From the NCBI GenBank assembly GCA_036268775.1, contig DATATM010000020.1, positions 1 through 64,000 on the forward strand: a DNA stretch of 64,000 nt. The letters are read 5' to 3'. This stretch comes from DASZIT01 sp036268775 (GTDB lineage: Bacteria; Actinomycetota; Acidimicrobiia; Acidimicrobiales; RAAP-2). Both the position numbers and the translations under genes were made by a program. Position 1 is the stretch's first letter. Each line of letters opens with the position of its first letter. The notes beneath the pieces were generated by a model that saw nothing but the letters and a program-made list of their open reading frames with translations, made no database searches and was not told the DNA's origin. Below, in pieces: positions 1-7,077 of the stretch.

Positions 1-1
1 C

Positions 2-985
2 GCGGCCAGCGACTCGGCCGGGTTCTACAACGTGGCGGCCTTGGCTCCCGCCCTCGACGGGTTCTTCGTGATGGCCTATGACATGAACGACCCGGTCACC
101 CCCAGCGCGACGGCTCCGTTGGTGGGCGGGGGATACAACGACACCGAAGCGCTCCAAGAGTTCACCGCGGTGGTCCCCGCCTCCAAGATCGTGCTCGGGG
201 TGCCCTACTACGGCTACGACTGGCCGACTGCCAGTGGGAGCAAGGGCGCGCGGTCGACCGGACCCGACGCCCCGCTCAGCTATGGGGTCATTGCCTCGGG
301 GAACAATCCGACCTACTGGGACCCGGTGACCCAGACAGCCTGGACCTCCTACCTGGTCGGGACCCAGTGGCACCAGACCTTCTTCGACGACCCGACCTCG
401 CTGGCCCTGAAGGCACAGTTGGCCAATTCGTTCCATATCCGGGGCGTGGGTATCTGGGCCTTGGGCATGGACGGGAACGACCCGGCCATGCTGGCGGCGT
501 TGCTGGGCCAAGCTCCGGCAGCCAAGGACTTTGCCCCCGGGCCGACGACCACGACCCCGTCGAGCTCTACCGCCCCGGCCCCCACCACCGCGCCATCGAC
601 CGCCCCCCCGACGACCACGTCGACATCGCCGGTCTACACGACGACCGGTACCTGGCAGAGTCGCTCGGTGACGCTCACCCCGGTCGCAACCCGCCAGACC
701 CTCCTACTTCTCGGTACCCTCAGCGCCTTCAAGACGAATGACCCCCACCTGGCCTGTCTGCAGACCGGTCCGGCACTGCAGGTGTGGTCGTCGGCCGTCC
801 AGCCCAACGTGGACGTCGTGGTAGCCGCCCAGCCGCAGGATTGCGTCTCGGGTCTGTGGAGCTTCCCGAGCTCGACAGCCAGTCCCCCGACTGGCGGGGC
901 TTCGACCACCACCACCTCCACCGCCGCCACCACCACGACGACGCCGAACCTCTTGGGCATCCCGTTGATCGCGCGGCCTTCCTAG
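2..985 (+). CDS. GH18-type glycoside hydrolase, C-terminal part (5' end outside window)
   Basis: The frame is open from base 2, so the start lies upstream of the window. The visible part carries late motifs of family 18 hydrolases of the chitinase/YaaH spore-lysin type: FFVMAYDMND, VLGVPYYGYDWP and GVGIWALGMDGND, the last forming the final barrel strand. The catalytic DxxDxDxE strand must lie upstream. After the barrel (about 170 visible residues) comes a Thr/Pro-rich linker, a domain of about 90 residues that I do not recognise, and a second Thr-rich stretch. This layout suggests an exported enzyme acting on a beta-1,4-linked amino-sugar polymer such as peptidoglycan or chitin; the substrate is not determinable. 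It ends 77 bp before the tRNA-Ala gene. Confidence 0.8.
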   Translation, partial: AASDSAGFYNVAALAPALDGFFVMAYDMNDPVTPSATAPLVGGGYNDTEALQEFTAVVPASKIVLGVPYYGYDWPTASGSKGARSTGPDAPLSYGVIASGNNPTYWDPVTQTAWTSYLVGTQWHQTFFDDPTSLALKAQLANSFHIRGVGIWALGMDGNDPAMLAALLGQAPAAKDFAPGPTTTTPSSSTAPAPTTAPSTAPPTTTSTSPVYTTTGTWQSRSVTLTPVATRQTLLLLGTLSAFKTNDPHLACLQTGPALQVWSSAVQPNVDVVVAAQPQDCVSGLWSFPSSTASPPTGGASTTTTSTAATTTTTPNLLGIPLIARPS

Positions 986-1062
986 CCGTTTCGGCGGCAT
1001 TCTCGGCGGTCCGGCCGGCGGGCTGCCGGCCACGGCGTCGCGGCTAACCTCTTGCAGCACTC

Positions 1063-1138
1063 GGGGGTGTAGCTCAGCTGGTAGAGCGCCACGTTCGCAA
1101 CGTGGAAGTCGGCGGTTCGAGTCCGCTCACCTCCACCA
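1063..1138 (+). tRNA. tRNA-Ala, anticodon CGC, CCA encoded
   Basis: The cloverleaf folds by eye. The acceptor GGGGGTG pairs with CACCTCC and includes the G3-U70 wobble that is the alanine identity element. The anticodon stem CCACG/CGTGG closes loop TTCGCAA, giving anticodon CGC (codon GCG). The T stem GGCGG/CCGCT closes TTCGAGT. Discriminator A and an encoded CCA follow. The 3' half is the target of the integrated element to its right: bases 1094-1137 recur exactly at 23242-23285. Confidence 0.95.
1094..1137 (+). repeat. Left attachment repeat within tRNA-Ala (44 bp, exact copy at 23242-23285)
   Basis: The 44 bases from the anticodon loop through the first two bases of CCA are identical to 23242-23285 in the same orientation. 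The flanking bases differ on both sides (G versus A before, A versus C after). A repeat that begins in the anticodon loop and runs to the tRNA 3' end is the usual crossover region of tyrosine recombinases acting on tRNA genes. Confidence 0.85.
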
Positions 1139-1162
1139 TCTATTTGGGTGGATCCCCTAGAG

Positions 1163-1184
1163 AGTCCAGATTTTGCTGGACTTT
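1163..1184 (+). terminator. Hairpin with short T-run after tRNA-Ala
   Basis: AGTCCAG and CTGGACT form a 7-bp stem around loop ATTTTG, with a TTT run overlapping its end. It sits 24 bp after the tRNA and is on the island side of the attachment repeat, so it would be a tRNA terminator supplied by the element. The T-run is short, hence moderate confidence. Confidence 0.5.
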
Positions 1185-1327
1185 CGCGCTCGCGGGCCGC
1201 GTTATCCACAGGGTTTATGGACGTATTTGTGGACGGGTGATCAAAACTGCCCTACGAAGCGTTATGCAGGTGATCCCGCGCCACCCCGGCTACACGCTGC
1301 ACGTTCGATGCGTGTTGGTTGGTGTGG

Positions 1328-1414
1328 ACGGGCGGCGCCATGGGTTGCCATACCGCAGCTATGGCGGCTGGCCTCATCAACCGCGTGCTGGGACACCCGA
1401 CTGCGACGCTCTAA
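1328..1414 (+). pseudogene. Possible tyrosine-recombinase C-terminal scrap
   Basis: In the frame ending at the TAA at 1412-1414, the translation contains CHTAAMAAGLINRVLGHPTA, followed by TL and the stop. This resembles the integrase box with the HxxR-region histidine, the AAG turn and the VLGH motif that precedes the catalytic tyrosine. The tyrosine segment is missing, and upstream no frame holds the rest of the catalytic domain. Its position about 200 bp from the tRNA attachment site fits a decayed island integrase. The match is short and made by eye, so it could be chance. Confidence 0.3.
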
Positions 1415-1656
1415 GAATCCGCGTCTTGTCTCAAATCGCGGCCCCCGGGCCGGATAGCCACATCGCCTCCTAACACCCCTGTCGATGTCGCCGACAGGGC
1501 GGCGCAGGCGCTATTCGCTTCCGTCGTCTGGCTCCCAGCGCGTCTCCACCTCCAATTGACACTTGCCCCGCCGCTGGACGGCTGGCCCGTGGAGGAGCCG
1601 TGTGACCGTTGCTGGGTGGTCGTGGCCAGGTGAGGGCACTAGCTTCTATACCAGCC

Positions 1657-2058
1657 ATGGCCCTTCGCACGAGCGGTGTCCGTCAGTCGAGCATCTGGGC
1701 GAGTGTCGTCAGTGACGACGCGTTGGCCTTGCGCGACTGGTTGCTGGCGCTCGGGTTCTCCGAGGATCTGATGATCCCTGGGGAGAGGGGCGGCTCCGTC
1801 CATCACTGCCAAGTGGATTGGCCCGACGGCGGTCGTGTGTTGCTCTCCAGTACGGACGAGCGGGTCACCCGATGTCGGCCAGGGACGAGCTCTCTCCATG
1901 TGGTGACCGCTGATCCCGACGCCGTGCTGGCGCGAGCGCGTTCGATCGGCGCGACGGTGGTTCATCCGATTGCGGATCAGGCGGACTATCCGTCCCGTGA
2001 CTTCACCGTGGAAGACCCCGACGGCAACCACTGGACCTTCGCTACGTTCGCTGGATAG
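1657..2058 (+). CDS. VOC-superfamily protein (glyoxalase/bleomycin-resistance fold)
   Basis: A 133-residue protein with the vicinal-oxygen-chelate layout of two beta-alpha-beta-beta-beta modules. Visible hallmarks are the opening strand VRQSSIWASVVSDD, the helix DALALRDWLLALGF, and the C-terminal signature FTVEDPDGNHWTFATF, whose Asp-Pro-x-Gly-Asn-xx-Trp turn is typical. Members bind metals or hydrophobic drugs and act as isomerases, dioxygenases or resistance binders; which applies here is unknown. ATG at 1657 is preferred over an in-frame TTG at 1609, though neither has a strong ribosome site. It is the first intact gene inside the island. Confidence 0.75.
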   Translation: MALRTSGVRQSSIWASVVSDDALALRDWLLALGFSEDLMIPGERGGSVHHCQVDWPDGGRVLLSSTDERVTRCRPGTSSLHVVTADPDAVLARARSIGATVVHPIADQADYPSRDFTVEDPDGNHWTFATFAG

Positions 2059-2102
2059 CGAGGGCCGAGGAGCGCCATGAGTTCGACCACCTGAGAGGAC
2101 CG

Positions 2103-2555
2103 ATGACCAAGTTCGTCGACGAGAAGTCGAACTTCGGGTCCGGCGGACCCTTTTTCCGCATTATTCGTGAGGGTCTGGATGGGTGGGCGCACGGGGAGGA
2201 CTTCTTCGATCTTCTGGACGACGACGTCGTCTTCGAGTACGTCATCTCCGTGCCTGGCTATCCCAAGCGCGTCGAGGGTCGTCAAGGGGTCATTGACCTG
2301 TACCGCGACTACGACGACTACATGGCCGTCCATGCCGCCGACAATCTCCGCGTCTACCGGGATCTTGATGCGTCGGTGGTCGTTCTTGAATACGAGGTGC
2401 ACGGCGTATCAGTGCAGACCGGCCGGCCATACGACAACCGGTTCGCGTCCGTCATCACCGTCAAGGACGGCAAGATCAGCCGCTGGCGGGACTACCTAGA
2501 CCCGGTTGCCGTGTTCGACGCAGCAGGATGGCCGGACCGGACTCCGCGACCGTAG
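2103..2555 (+). CDS. SnoaL-like / NTF2-fold protein
   Basis: A 150-residue protein with the cone-shaped NTF2-like fold: an N-terminal helix, LLDDDVVFEYVISVPGYP for the first strands, EGRQGVIDLYRDY for the third helix, and the closing signature VITVKDGKISRWRDYLDP. The family includes ketosteroid isomerases, polyketide cyclases and epoxide hydrolases, most of unknown substrate. GAGAGG just before the ATG supports the start. It lies 44 bp after the VOC gene in the same direction and could share its transcript. The next frame, a sigma-factor tail, belongs to the same structural superfamily. Confidence 0.8.
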   Translation: MTKFVDEKSNFGSGGPFFRIIREGLDGWAHGEDFFDLLDDDVVFEYVISVPGYPKRVEGRQGVIDLYRDYDDYMAVHAADNLRVYRDLDASVVVLEYEVHGVSVQTGRPYDNRFASVITVKDGKISRWRDYLDPVAVFDAAGWPDRTPRP

Positions 2556-2595
2556 CGATCCGACGGCTCGCCCGCCCAAAGTCCCTCGAGCGGGT

Positions 2596-2973
2596 TGGAC
2601 CGGCAATGAATTGACGACTCTGGCTGCCCGTCAAGGCGACTTCGCAGCGTTGGTGCGACTGCTCGATCCCGACGTGGTGGTAAGGGCCGACGCCGTGGCG
2701 GTCGAGATGGCCGCCGCCAGAGCGAGTGCCGGCGCCCCGGCGCTGAGTGAGGAGATGCACGGAATTGATGCCGTCACGCGAGTCTTCGCCGGCGGGGCCA
2801 AGGCTGCCAGGCTGACGCTGGTCGACGGCTTGGCCGGAGCGGTGGTGTCGGTCGGTGGCCGACCCATGGCGGTCTTCGGGTTCACTCTTCGCGACGGGCG
2901 CATTGCTGGTATCGAACTGGTCTCGGACCCCGAGACCCTCGCCGCACTCGAACTCGAACCAGTGCGGGAATGA
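2596..2973 (+). pseudogene. SigJ-type ECF sigma factor, C-terminal SnoaL domain only (remnant)
   Basis: From about 2596 the translation matches the C-terminal extension of SigJ-like ECF sigma factors: AARQGDFAALVRLLDPDVVV, then RADAVAVEM, GAPALSEEMHG, and the closing FGFTLRDGRIAGIELVSDPE. The sigma-2 and sigma-4 regions that should precede it are absent; the upstream sequence is the SnoaL gene ending at 2555 and unrelated bases. An open frame reaches back to 2506 but without family similarity. It is best read as a 5'-truncated gene joined here by deletion or recombination, although the leftover domain might still be translated. Confidence 0.65.
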
Positions 2974-3022
2974 CACTCAACAGCTATATCCGTGAATCGA
3001 TGAAAGAGAGAAAGCCAACAAC

Positions 3023-3403
3023 ATGACGAATCCTTCTGAACAGATGGACCAGAAGATCAAAGAGTTGGACGACTGGCGCGGCCAGATCCTCGGCGAGGTG
3101 CGACGAATCATCAGAGCGGCCGATCCGGACATCGTCGAGGAGTGGAAGTGGGTGAAACCCACCAACCCCGGAGTTCCGGTCTGGTCTCACCACGGGGGCA
3201 TCTGCACTGGTGAGACCTACAAGAGTGCCGTCAAGCTGACGCTCTACAAGGGCGCTTCACTCGCCGATCCGACTGGTCTGTTCAACTCGAGCCTTGAGGG
3301 GAAGGTGCGGCGTGCCATCGATATCAGAGAAGGTGAAAAGATCGACGAGAAGGCACTGAAGAGCCTCGTCCGCGAAGCCGTGGCACTCAATCTGGAGAAG
3401 TAG
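3023..3403 (+). CDS. DUF1801 domain protein (YdhG-like fold)
   Basis: A 126-residue protein with the DUF1801 pattern: N-terminal helices with DDWRGQILGEVRRIIRAADP, then EEWKWVKPTNPGVPVWSHHG, a central strand YKSAVKLTLYKGASL, and a C-terminal helix EKALKSLVREAVALN. The family is widespread and small, with no established reaction; relatives share a fold with frataxin-like proteins. The ATG is preceded by an AGAGAGAAAG purine run. It lies 49 bp after the sigma remnant and may belong to a short run of cargo genes. Confidence 0.75.
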   Translation: MTNPSEQMDQKIKELDDWRGQILGEVRRIIRAADPDIVEEWKWVKPTNPGVPVWSHHGGICTGETYKSAVKLTLYKGASLADPTGLFNSSLEGKVRRAIDIREGEKIDEKALKSLVREAVALNLEK

Positions 3404-3825
3404 ACGACTGTCTCTTGGGTTCTGAGGCGGCAGGCGACTTTGAGGAAACGGGCGCCCGACCTCACCGCAAATGCACAGCCCGAGATTTGCGTCTTCATCG
3501 GGTACTTAGTCCGAAGTTCGGTTCAAAAGCGTGTTTCGTGGCAGGGCGAAGGCTCGACTTTCGGCGACTGAACTCTGCGATTCATTGTCGACGGGCAGCG
3601 TCGAGATCGCCATCAAAGAGCAGATCGGTGCCGTAGTGGCTGCATTATGCAGGCTCGACTACCACGGCCTTCGCTTGACCAGAGGCGCGGACATCCGTCG
3701 ATTGGCGATGTCACCTCCACCCCGAAAGGCCAGGTCAGCCGGAGTTTCTACCCCAGCTGAGTCGCGGCCCAAGGTGTTCTGTGCGCAACCCGTGCGCGTA
3801 AGGAGGGTTAACAACGGCACCCCTC
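3404..3825. other. Intergenic region, no gene recognised
   Basis: About 420 bp between the DUF1801 gene and the convergent peroxiredoxin. Short open frames exist but show no family pattern. At 3781-3799 the bases TGCGCAACCCGTGCGCG resemble the sequence beside the right attachment repeat (23118-23134), which could mark an older junction. Confidence 0.4.
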
Positions 3826-4314
3826 TCAGGCCAAGGCACTGGCATGATCGCGCAAGTACCGGATCAGGCCCACGACGTCGTCGGGCACCAGCCGGCCGAT
3901 GGCCCCGCTGGAATAGACGCTGACCACCACCCGACCGTTCGGGTCGAGCACGAACCCAGTCGACTGCAGGTATGTCGGGTTGTCGTTGACGAACGCTCCG
4001 GTGGCTTCGGCAACGGCACGGGCGTCGGCGGAGTGGCCGACCGGGAATGTCAGGCCGTGCTTGGCGATCAGCTCCTGGGTGGTCGCCTCGTCATCAACCG
4101 AGAGGGCAATAACCTTGGCCCCAACCTCGGCCAAGCTTTCGGAGGCTCGCTGGAAGGCTCGTAGCTGGGCGTTACAGTACGGGCACCACGAACCCCTATA
4201 GAACAGGACGATTCCGAATCCGCCGGCTAGGGCGTCGGGTAGGGCGAGGCTGTGGCCGCCGGGCAGGGCCAACGTGAGGGCCGGGAACTGGTCTCCGGGG
4301 TTGAGCAAGGTCAT
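3826..4314 (-). CDS. Peroxiredoxin-like (AhpC/TSA, redoxin) protein
   Basis: A 162-residue thioredoxin-fold protein. After a first strand segment (GDQFPALTLALPGG) comes FYRGSWCPYCNAQLRAF, with a CPYC redox motif, then VIALSVDDEATTQELIAKHG and a C-terminal STGFVLDPNGRVVVSVYSSG. It probably reduces peroxides or acts as a bacterioferritin-comigratory-type thiol peroxidase with an external thiol partner. The start at 4314 has GGAG seven bases upstream; an in-frame TTG at 4326 is less likely. Upstream on the same strand lie an ABM monooxygenase and the remnant of another peroxiredoxin, suggesting an oxidative-stress group. Confidence 0.82.
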   Translation of the reverse strand: MTLLNPGDQFPALTLALPGGHSLALPDALAGGFGIVLFYRGSWCPYCNAQLRAFQRASESLAEVGAKVIALSVDDEATTQELIAKHGLTFPVGHSADARAVAEATGAFVNDNPTYLQSTGFVLDPNGRVVVSVYSSGAIGRLVPDDVVGLIRYLRDHASALA

Positions 4315-4392
4315 GGCAATCTCCAATCAGATGAGTATCGGCGGTCGGTCGGGTCGGCGATGTCTGGGTGAGTCGGATTGACCACTTGGCGG

Positions 4393-4689
4393 CTACTTGA
4401 CGGCGATCACATCGATGGTGCGGATGTCGGGGTCCTTCGCTAACAGGTCCGGGGCGACCTGGCCTAGCGCTGTGGGGATCTCGCCGTTGAGATGGGCTTG
4501 GCGGGCGTCTTCGGTCTCGAACGAGTCGAAGATGCCGTACTCGGTCTCGTTGATCTTGAAGGCGTACCAGGTGACAGTGCCAGTCTCGGCTACCGCCAGT
4601 GCCCGGCCGGCTTCGAGGAACGCCCCGAGTTGGTCGCCCTTGCCGGGTTTGGCTTCCAACAGAGCGAGCAGTCCAAGTTTCACGGTCAT
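4393..4689 (-). CDS. Antibiotic biosynthesis monooxygenase (ABM) family, quinol-monooxygenase-like
   Basis: A 98-residue dimeric alpha/beta-barrel-type protein. Typical features are KLGLLALLEAKPGKGDQLGA at the N terminus, the centre TVTWYAFKINETEYGIFDSF, in which the Y-G-I-F-D strand is characteristic, and a helix EDARQAHLNG. Relatives such as YgiN act on quinols without cofactor, but many ABM proteins have unknown substrates. It is about 80 bp upstream of the peroxiredoxin on the same strand and probably co-transcribed with it. Confidence 0.8.
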   Translation of the reverse strand: MTVKLGLLALLEAKPGKGDQLGAFLEAGRALAVAETGTVTWYAFKINETEYGIFDSFETEDARQAHLNGEIPTALGQVAPDLLAKDPDIRTIDVIAVK

Positions 4690-4768
4690 ACTGGTTGCCT
4701 TTCATTTGGGAAACGGTCGTTTGCCTCGAAGATCGGCACAGGATCGCCAGCCGGCGGCGTGTTGCACC

Positions 4769-4969
4769 TCACGCAATCCCAGCTCCAGTTGAGCGGCACG
4801 CGCCTCGTCTGACGGTGCGGTGAGGATGCAACGTGGCACCCACCGCGATCACCCTCTTCGCTGCCAGATCGGCCTGCTCCCGAGTGAATGCGCCCATGAC
4901 CTCATTCGGGGGTTGGGCCGCCATGGTCTCGGTGAGATGGCTCACCTGTTGGGCGATCGTGGTGGTCAT
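4769..4969 (-). pseudogene. Truncated N terminus of a peroxiredoxin-like protein
   Basis: The first 40 or so residues, with TTTIAQQVSHLTETMAAQPP and VMGAFTREQADLAAKRVI, match the helical N-terminal extension of a peroxiredoxin-like family whose members continue with a CPYC thioredoxin domain. Here the similarity ends and a non-homologous tail leads to a stop at residue 66. The catalytic domain is missing. It lies just upstream of the ABM and peroxiredoxin genes on the same strand and is probably a degraded relative of the latter. Confidence 0.45.
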
Positions 4970-5052
4970 GGGTTGTGCTCCTCGGCGCCTCGGGATCGGG
5001 GTCGCTCCTGCGAAGGACCCCTACAGAGTGAGTGTCGCCTGCAGGCCCGGTC

Positions 5053-5304
5053 TTACCTCCCAGTCGTACTTTCGCGTCGAGACGAGCCGGCTGGACCAGC
5101 AATCGCGGCGAGCAACCCCTCGAAGTCCTGCACGCACGGATTGCAGCTCGACAGATGGGCGGCGACCCCGGGGAACTGTTCTGCCGCGTCGCCGTGGGCC
5201 AGCTCCCGTTCCACGTAGCGGTCAAGCAGTTCGAATGTCTCGGCACAGCCGGCATCGGCCGGATCGGTCTTCAAGAACCGCTCTAGTGATCCCCAGCTGC
5301 TCAT
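5053..5304 (-). CDS. Zinc-binding anti-sigma factor (ZAS-like)
   Basis: An 83-residue protein containing the HxxxCxxC zinc motif (HLSSCNPC, about residue 50) after an early cysteine (AGCAETF) and the helix ELLDRYVERELAHGD. This is the usual cytosolic anti-sigma domain that occludes ECF sigma factors. No membrane segment follows, so it is soluble. Its start overlaps the stop of the sigma gene by ATGA (5301-5304), implying translational coupling and a 1:1 pair. Redox or zinc loss could release the sigma factor, as in RsrA-type proteins, but that is inference. Confidence 0.8.
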   Translation of the reverse strand: MSSWGSLERFLKTDPADAGCAETFELLDRYVERELAHGDAAEQFPGVAAHLSSCNPCVQDFEGLLAAIAGPAGSSRRESTTGR

Positions 5305-6014
5305 GTCTGCCTCGAAACGTCGTCTGCCAGATATCCGTTAGTGACGAGAGACGCCCGCAACTTACGTCTGGCGTCGAACAAGGTCTTGTAGATGGCGTTG
5401 CGGCTGGAGCCCAGCTCGACAACCAGAATGTCCAGCGGGGTGCCGTTGACCACGATGGCGACGAAGATCTGTCGCTGTCGGTCGGTGAGCTCGTCGTCGA
5501 CGGCCCGGTGCAGCGCGGCGATGACGTCACGCCACTCGGCGACCCCGGCCGGGTCGAGCCCGAAGCGGTCCGGCAGCCGGTCCCAATCCTCGGCGTCCAT
5601 GGGCACGGCCGGTTTCTGCCAGAAATGGCGGCCGATCTTGGTCGACACCTCGAAGATGGCGAACTTGCAGGCCCAGGTGGAGAACCGGCTCTCGCCACGG
5701 AACTGGGCAACCTTGGCCACTACCCCGATCACGGCGTCGGCGGCGGCCTGGTGGGCCAGGTCGTCGAGTTCGGGCCCGGCGATCGGCAGCTGGCCTCGGC
5801 GTCGACGGACCTCAGACCGGGTCACCCGCAGCAACAGCTCGTGCAGCCGGGTCACCGCCTCGTCGTACTCCGAACCGCTGCCGCCCAAGCGGCGGACCCA
5901 CACGGCGGACTCCGGGTCAAGCACTCCGTCGCTGGTCAGGGATTCGGGGGTTGTCAGGTCGGCAGACGCCACGCTGCCGATCCTAAGTGGAGACCTCGAC
6001 GATCCCTTCGTCAT
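5301..6014 (-). CDS. ECF-type RNA polymerase sigma factor
   Basis: A 237-residue sigma factor. Region 2 is recognisable in ELDDLAHQAAADAVIGVV and FRGESRFSTWACKFAIFEVS, where the FxGxSxFxTW segment marks region 2.4. Region 4 is DELTDRQRQIFVAIVVNGTP followed by a helix-turn-helix with SSRNAIYKTLFDARRKLR. Start 6014 is chosen because its ATG overlaps the stop of the upstream gene (ATGA at 6011-6014); the frame stays open further upstream but without similarity. It sits between a mycothiol-type enzyme gene and its anti-sigma gene in one operon. Confidence 0.87.
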   Translation of the reverse strand: MTKGSSRSPLRIGSVASADLTTPESLTSDGVLDPESAVWVRRLGGSGSEYDEAVTRLHELLLRVTRSEVRRRRGQLPIAGPELDDLAHQAAADAVIGVVAKVAQFRGESRFSTWACKFAIFEVSTKIGRHFWQKPAVPMDAEDWDRLPDRFGLDPAGVAEWRDVIAALHRAVDDELTDRQRQIFVAIVVNGTPLDILVVELGSSRNAIYKTLFDARRKLRASLVTNGYLADDVSRQT

Positions 6015-6784
6015 CGTCGGAGCTGGTGCCAATGATCGGGCGCCCGTGGGTTCCCCGACACCTCGATCGTGTCCAGCGGTCCTCGGTTCGTCAGCCAGAG
6101 CAAGAGGTCCGACCGGGCGCCCCGAACGGCGGTATCGGCGTACTCTCGCCCGGTGATGGTCGAGCCTCTGGCGTCGAGGTCGATCCGCCACTCCGCCGGT
6201 CTGTCGGTGGCGAAGAGGTGGAGGGTCCCGCCGAGGCCCTCGACCCCCTCCTGGGCCAGGAGACCGGGGAGGAACTCGATGACGAACTCCTTGATCCCGG
6301 CCCCGGCCACCTCTCCGTCTACGGGATCAGGTCCCAGGCCACAGTCAGTCATCGCGTGCTGGGCATCCCAGCGATGGATCGCGACCTCGACGGCGAGACG
6401 CCGGCACCACCAGGCCACCCGTCGGTCACCGGTCGAAGAGAACGTCCAGGTGAGGGCGTTGGGGTCGGCGGTTCTCAGGGCCCCGAGGACCCGGTCGAGG
6501 GCCCCGAGGTACCACGCTGCGAGCCCGGTGTGATCTTCCGGGGCCGGGTCGAGGGTGCGCCGGCTGAGGCGCTCACCCGAGGTGACGATGGCCGCCATCC
6601 ACAAGAAGATGCCACCGGTGTGGCGAACCAGTCCAGCGGCATCCCAGGCTGGGCAGTGGGGCACCGGTCGCCCCCAGTCGGCCTCGGCAGCAACCACGAG
6701 GGCACGGGCGTCGTCCCCCGCCACGGACAGAAGCGCTGAAGGATCCACCTGGGCGAGTCTGGCACGGCTGCGAGAGGGCAGCAC
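6011..6784 (-). CDS. Maleylpyruvate isomerase family, mycothiol-dependent enzyme (DinB-like)
   Basis: A 257-residue protein of the actinobacterial TIGR03083 type. It has the N-terminal four-helix DinB-like domain (PVPHCPAWDAAGLVRHTGGI with the conserved His after Asp-Ala-Ala-Gly-Leu-Val) and VEVAIHRWDAQHAMTD, which supplies the metal histidines, then a small C-terminal sterol-carrier-like domain. Known members use mycothiol to isomerise maleylpyruvate or detoxify. It begins with GTG and is first in an operon where each downstream gene overlaps by ATGA, so it may sense or repair thiol stress together with the sigma pair. Confidence 0.82.
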   Translation of the reverse strand: MLPSRSRARLAQVDPSALLSVAGDDARALVVAAEADWGRPVPHCPAWDAAGLVRHTGGIFLWMAAIVTSGERLSRRTLDPAPEDHTGLAAWYLGALDRVLGALRTADPNALTWTFSSTGDRRVAWWCRRLAVEVAIHRWDAQHAMTDCGLGPDPVDGEVAGAGIKEFVIEFLPGLLAQEGVEGLGGTLHLFATDRPAEWRIDLDARGSTITGREYADTAVRGARSDLLLWLTNRGPLDTIEVSGNPRAPDHWHQLRR

Positions 6785-7077
6785 AGGCTTGTTGCCTATC
6801 GGTCGCCCGGTACCATGAGGTCCGGCTCTGCATTACGGGGTCGGCGCGCCGCGGCACCAGAGAGCGCCCTCGCCGGCCCGTCGCGTGCCAGTCCCTACCG
6901 CTGCTACCCCTGGCAAGGGCTGGTTGACCGGGTTCGGGACCTGCGAGGCAGGGCGGGGTCAGGGCCGGAGCAGGAGGAAGACAAGGGCGGGGGAACAATT
7001 CAAGGGAATGGTCGGGCACTGACGTTCCTCTGGGAATCGAACAATCCAGCTGCATCGTGCGGAATGAATTTGCGCAT

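Larger units (their letters stand above)
1139..1656. other. Region without an intact gene after tRNA-Ala
   Basis: About 520 bp hold the terminator-like hairpin at 1163-1184 and the integrase-like scrap at 1328-1414. Two copies of TGGACG lie 12 bp apart at 1218 and 1230. Nothing else recognisable was seen; this is where the element's integrase would be expected. Confidence 0.5.

Noticed and set aside
541..960. Short tandem repeats (ACC/ACG runs), possible array
   Set aside because: They are in-frame Thr codons of a Thr/Pro-rich linker, irregular in spacing, and not a CRISPR array.
3531..3923. Plus-strand open frame of 130 codons
   Set aside because: Arg/Ser-rich, no family pattern, and its 3' end overlaps the well-supported peroxiredoxin.
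4833..6035. Long plus-strand open frame of 400 codons
   Set aside because: It is the complement of the sigma/anti-sigma genes, is low-complexity and Arg/Pro/Gly-rich, and matches no family.
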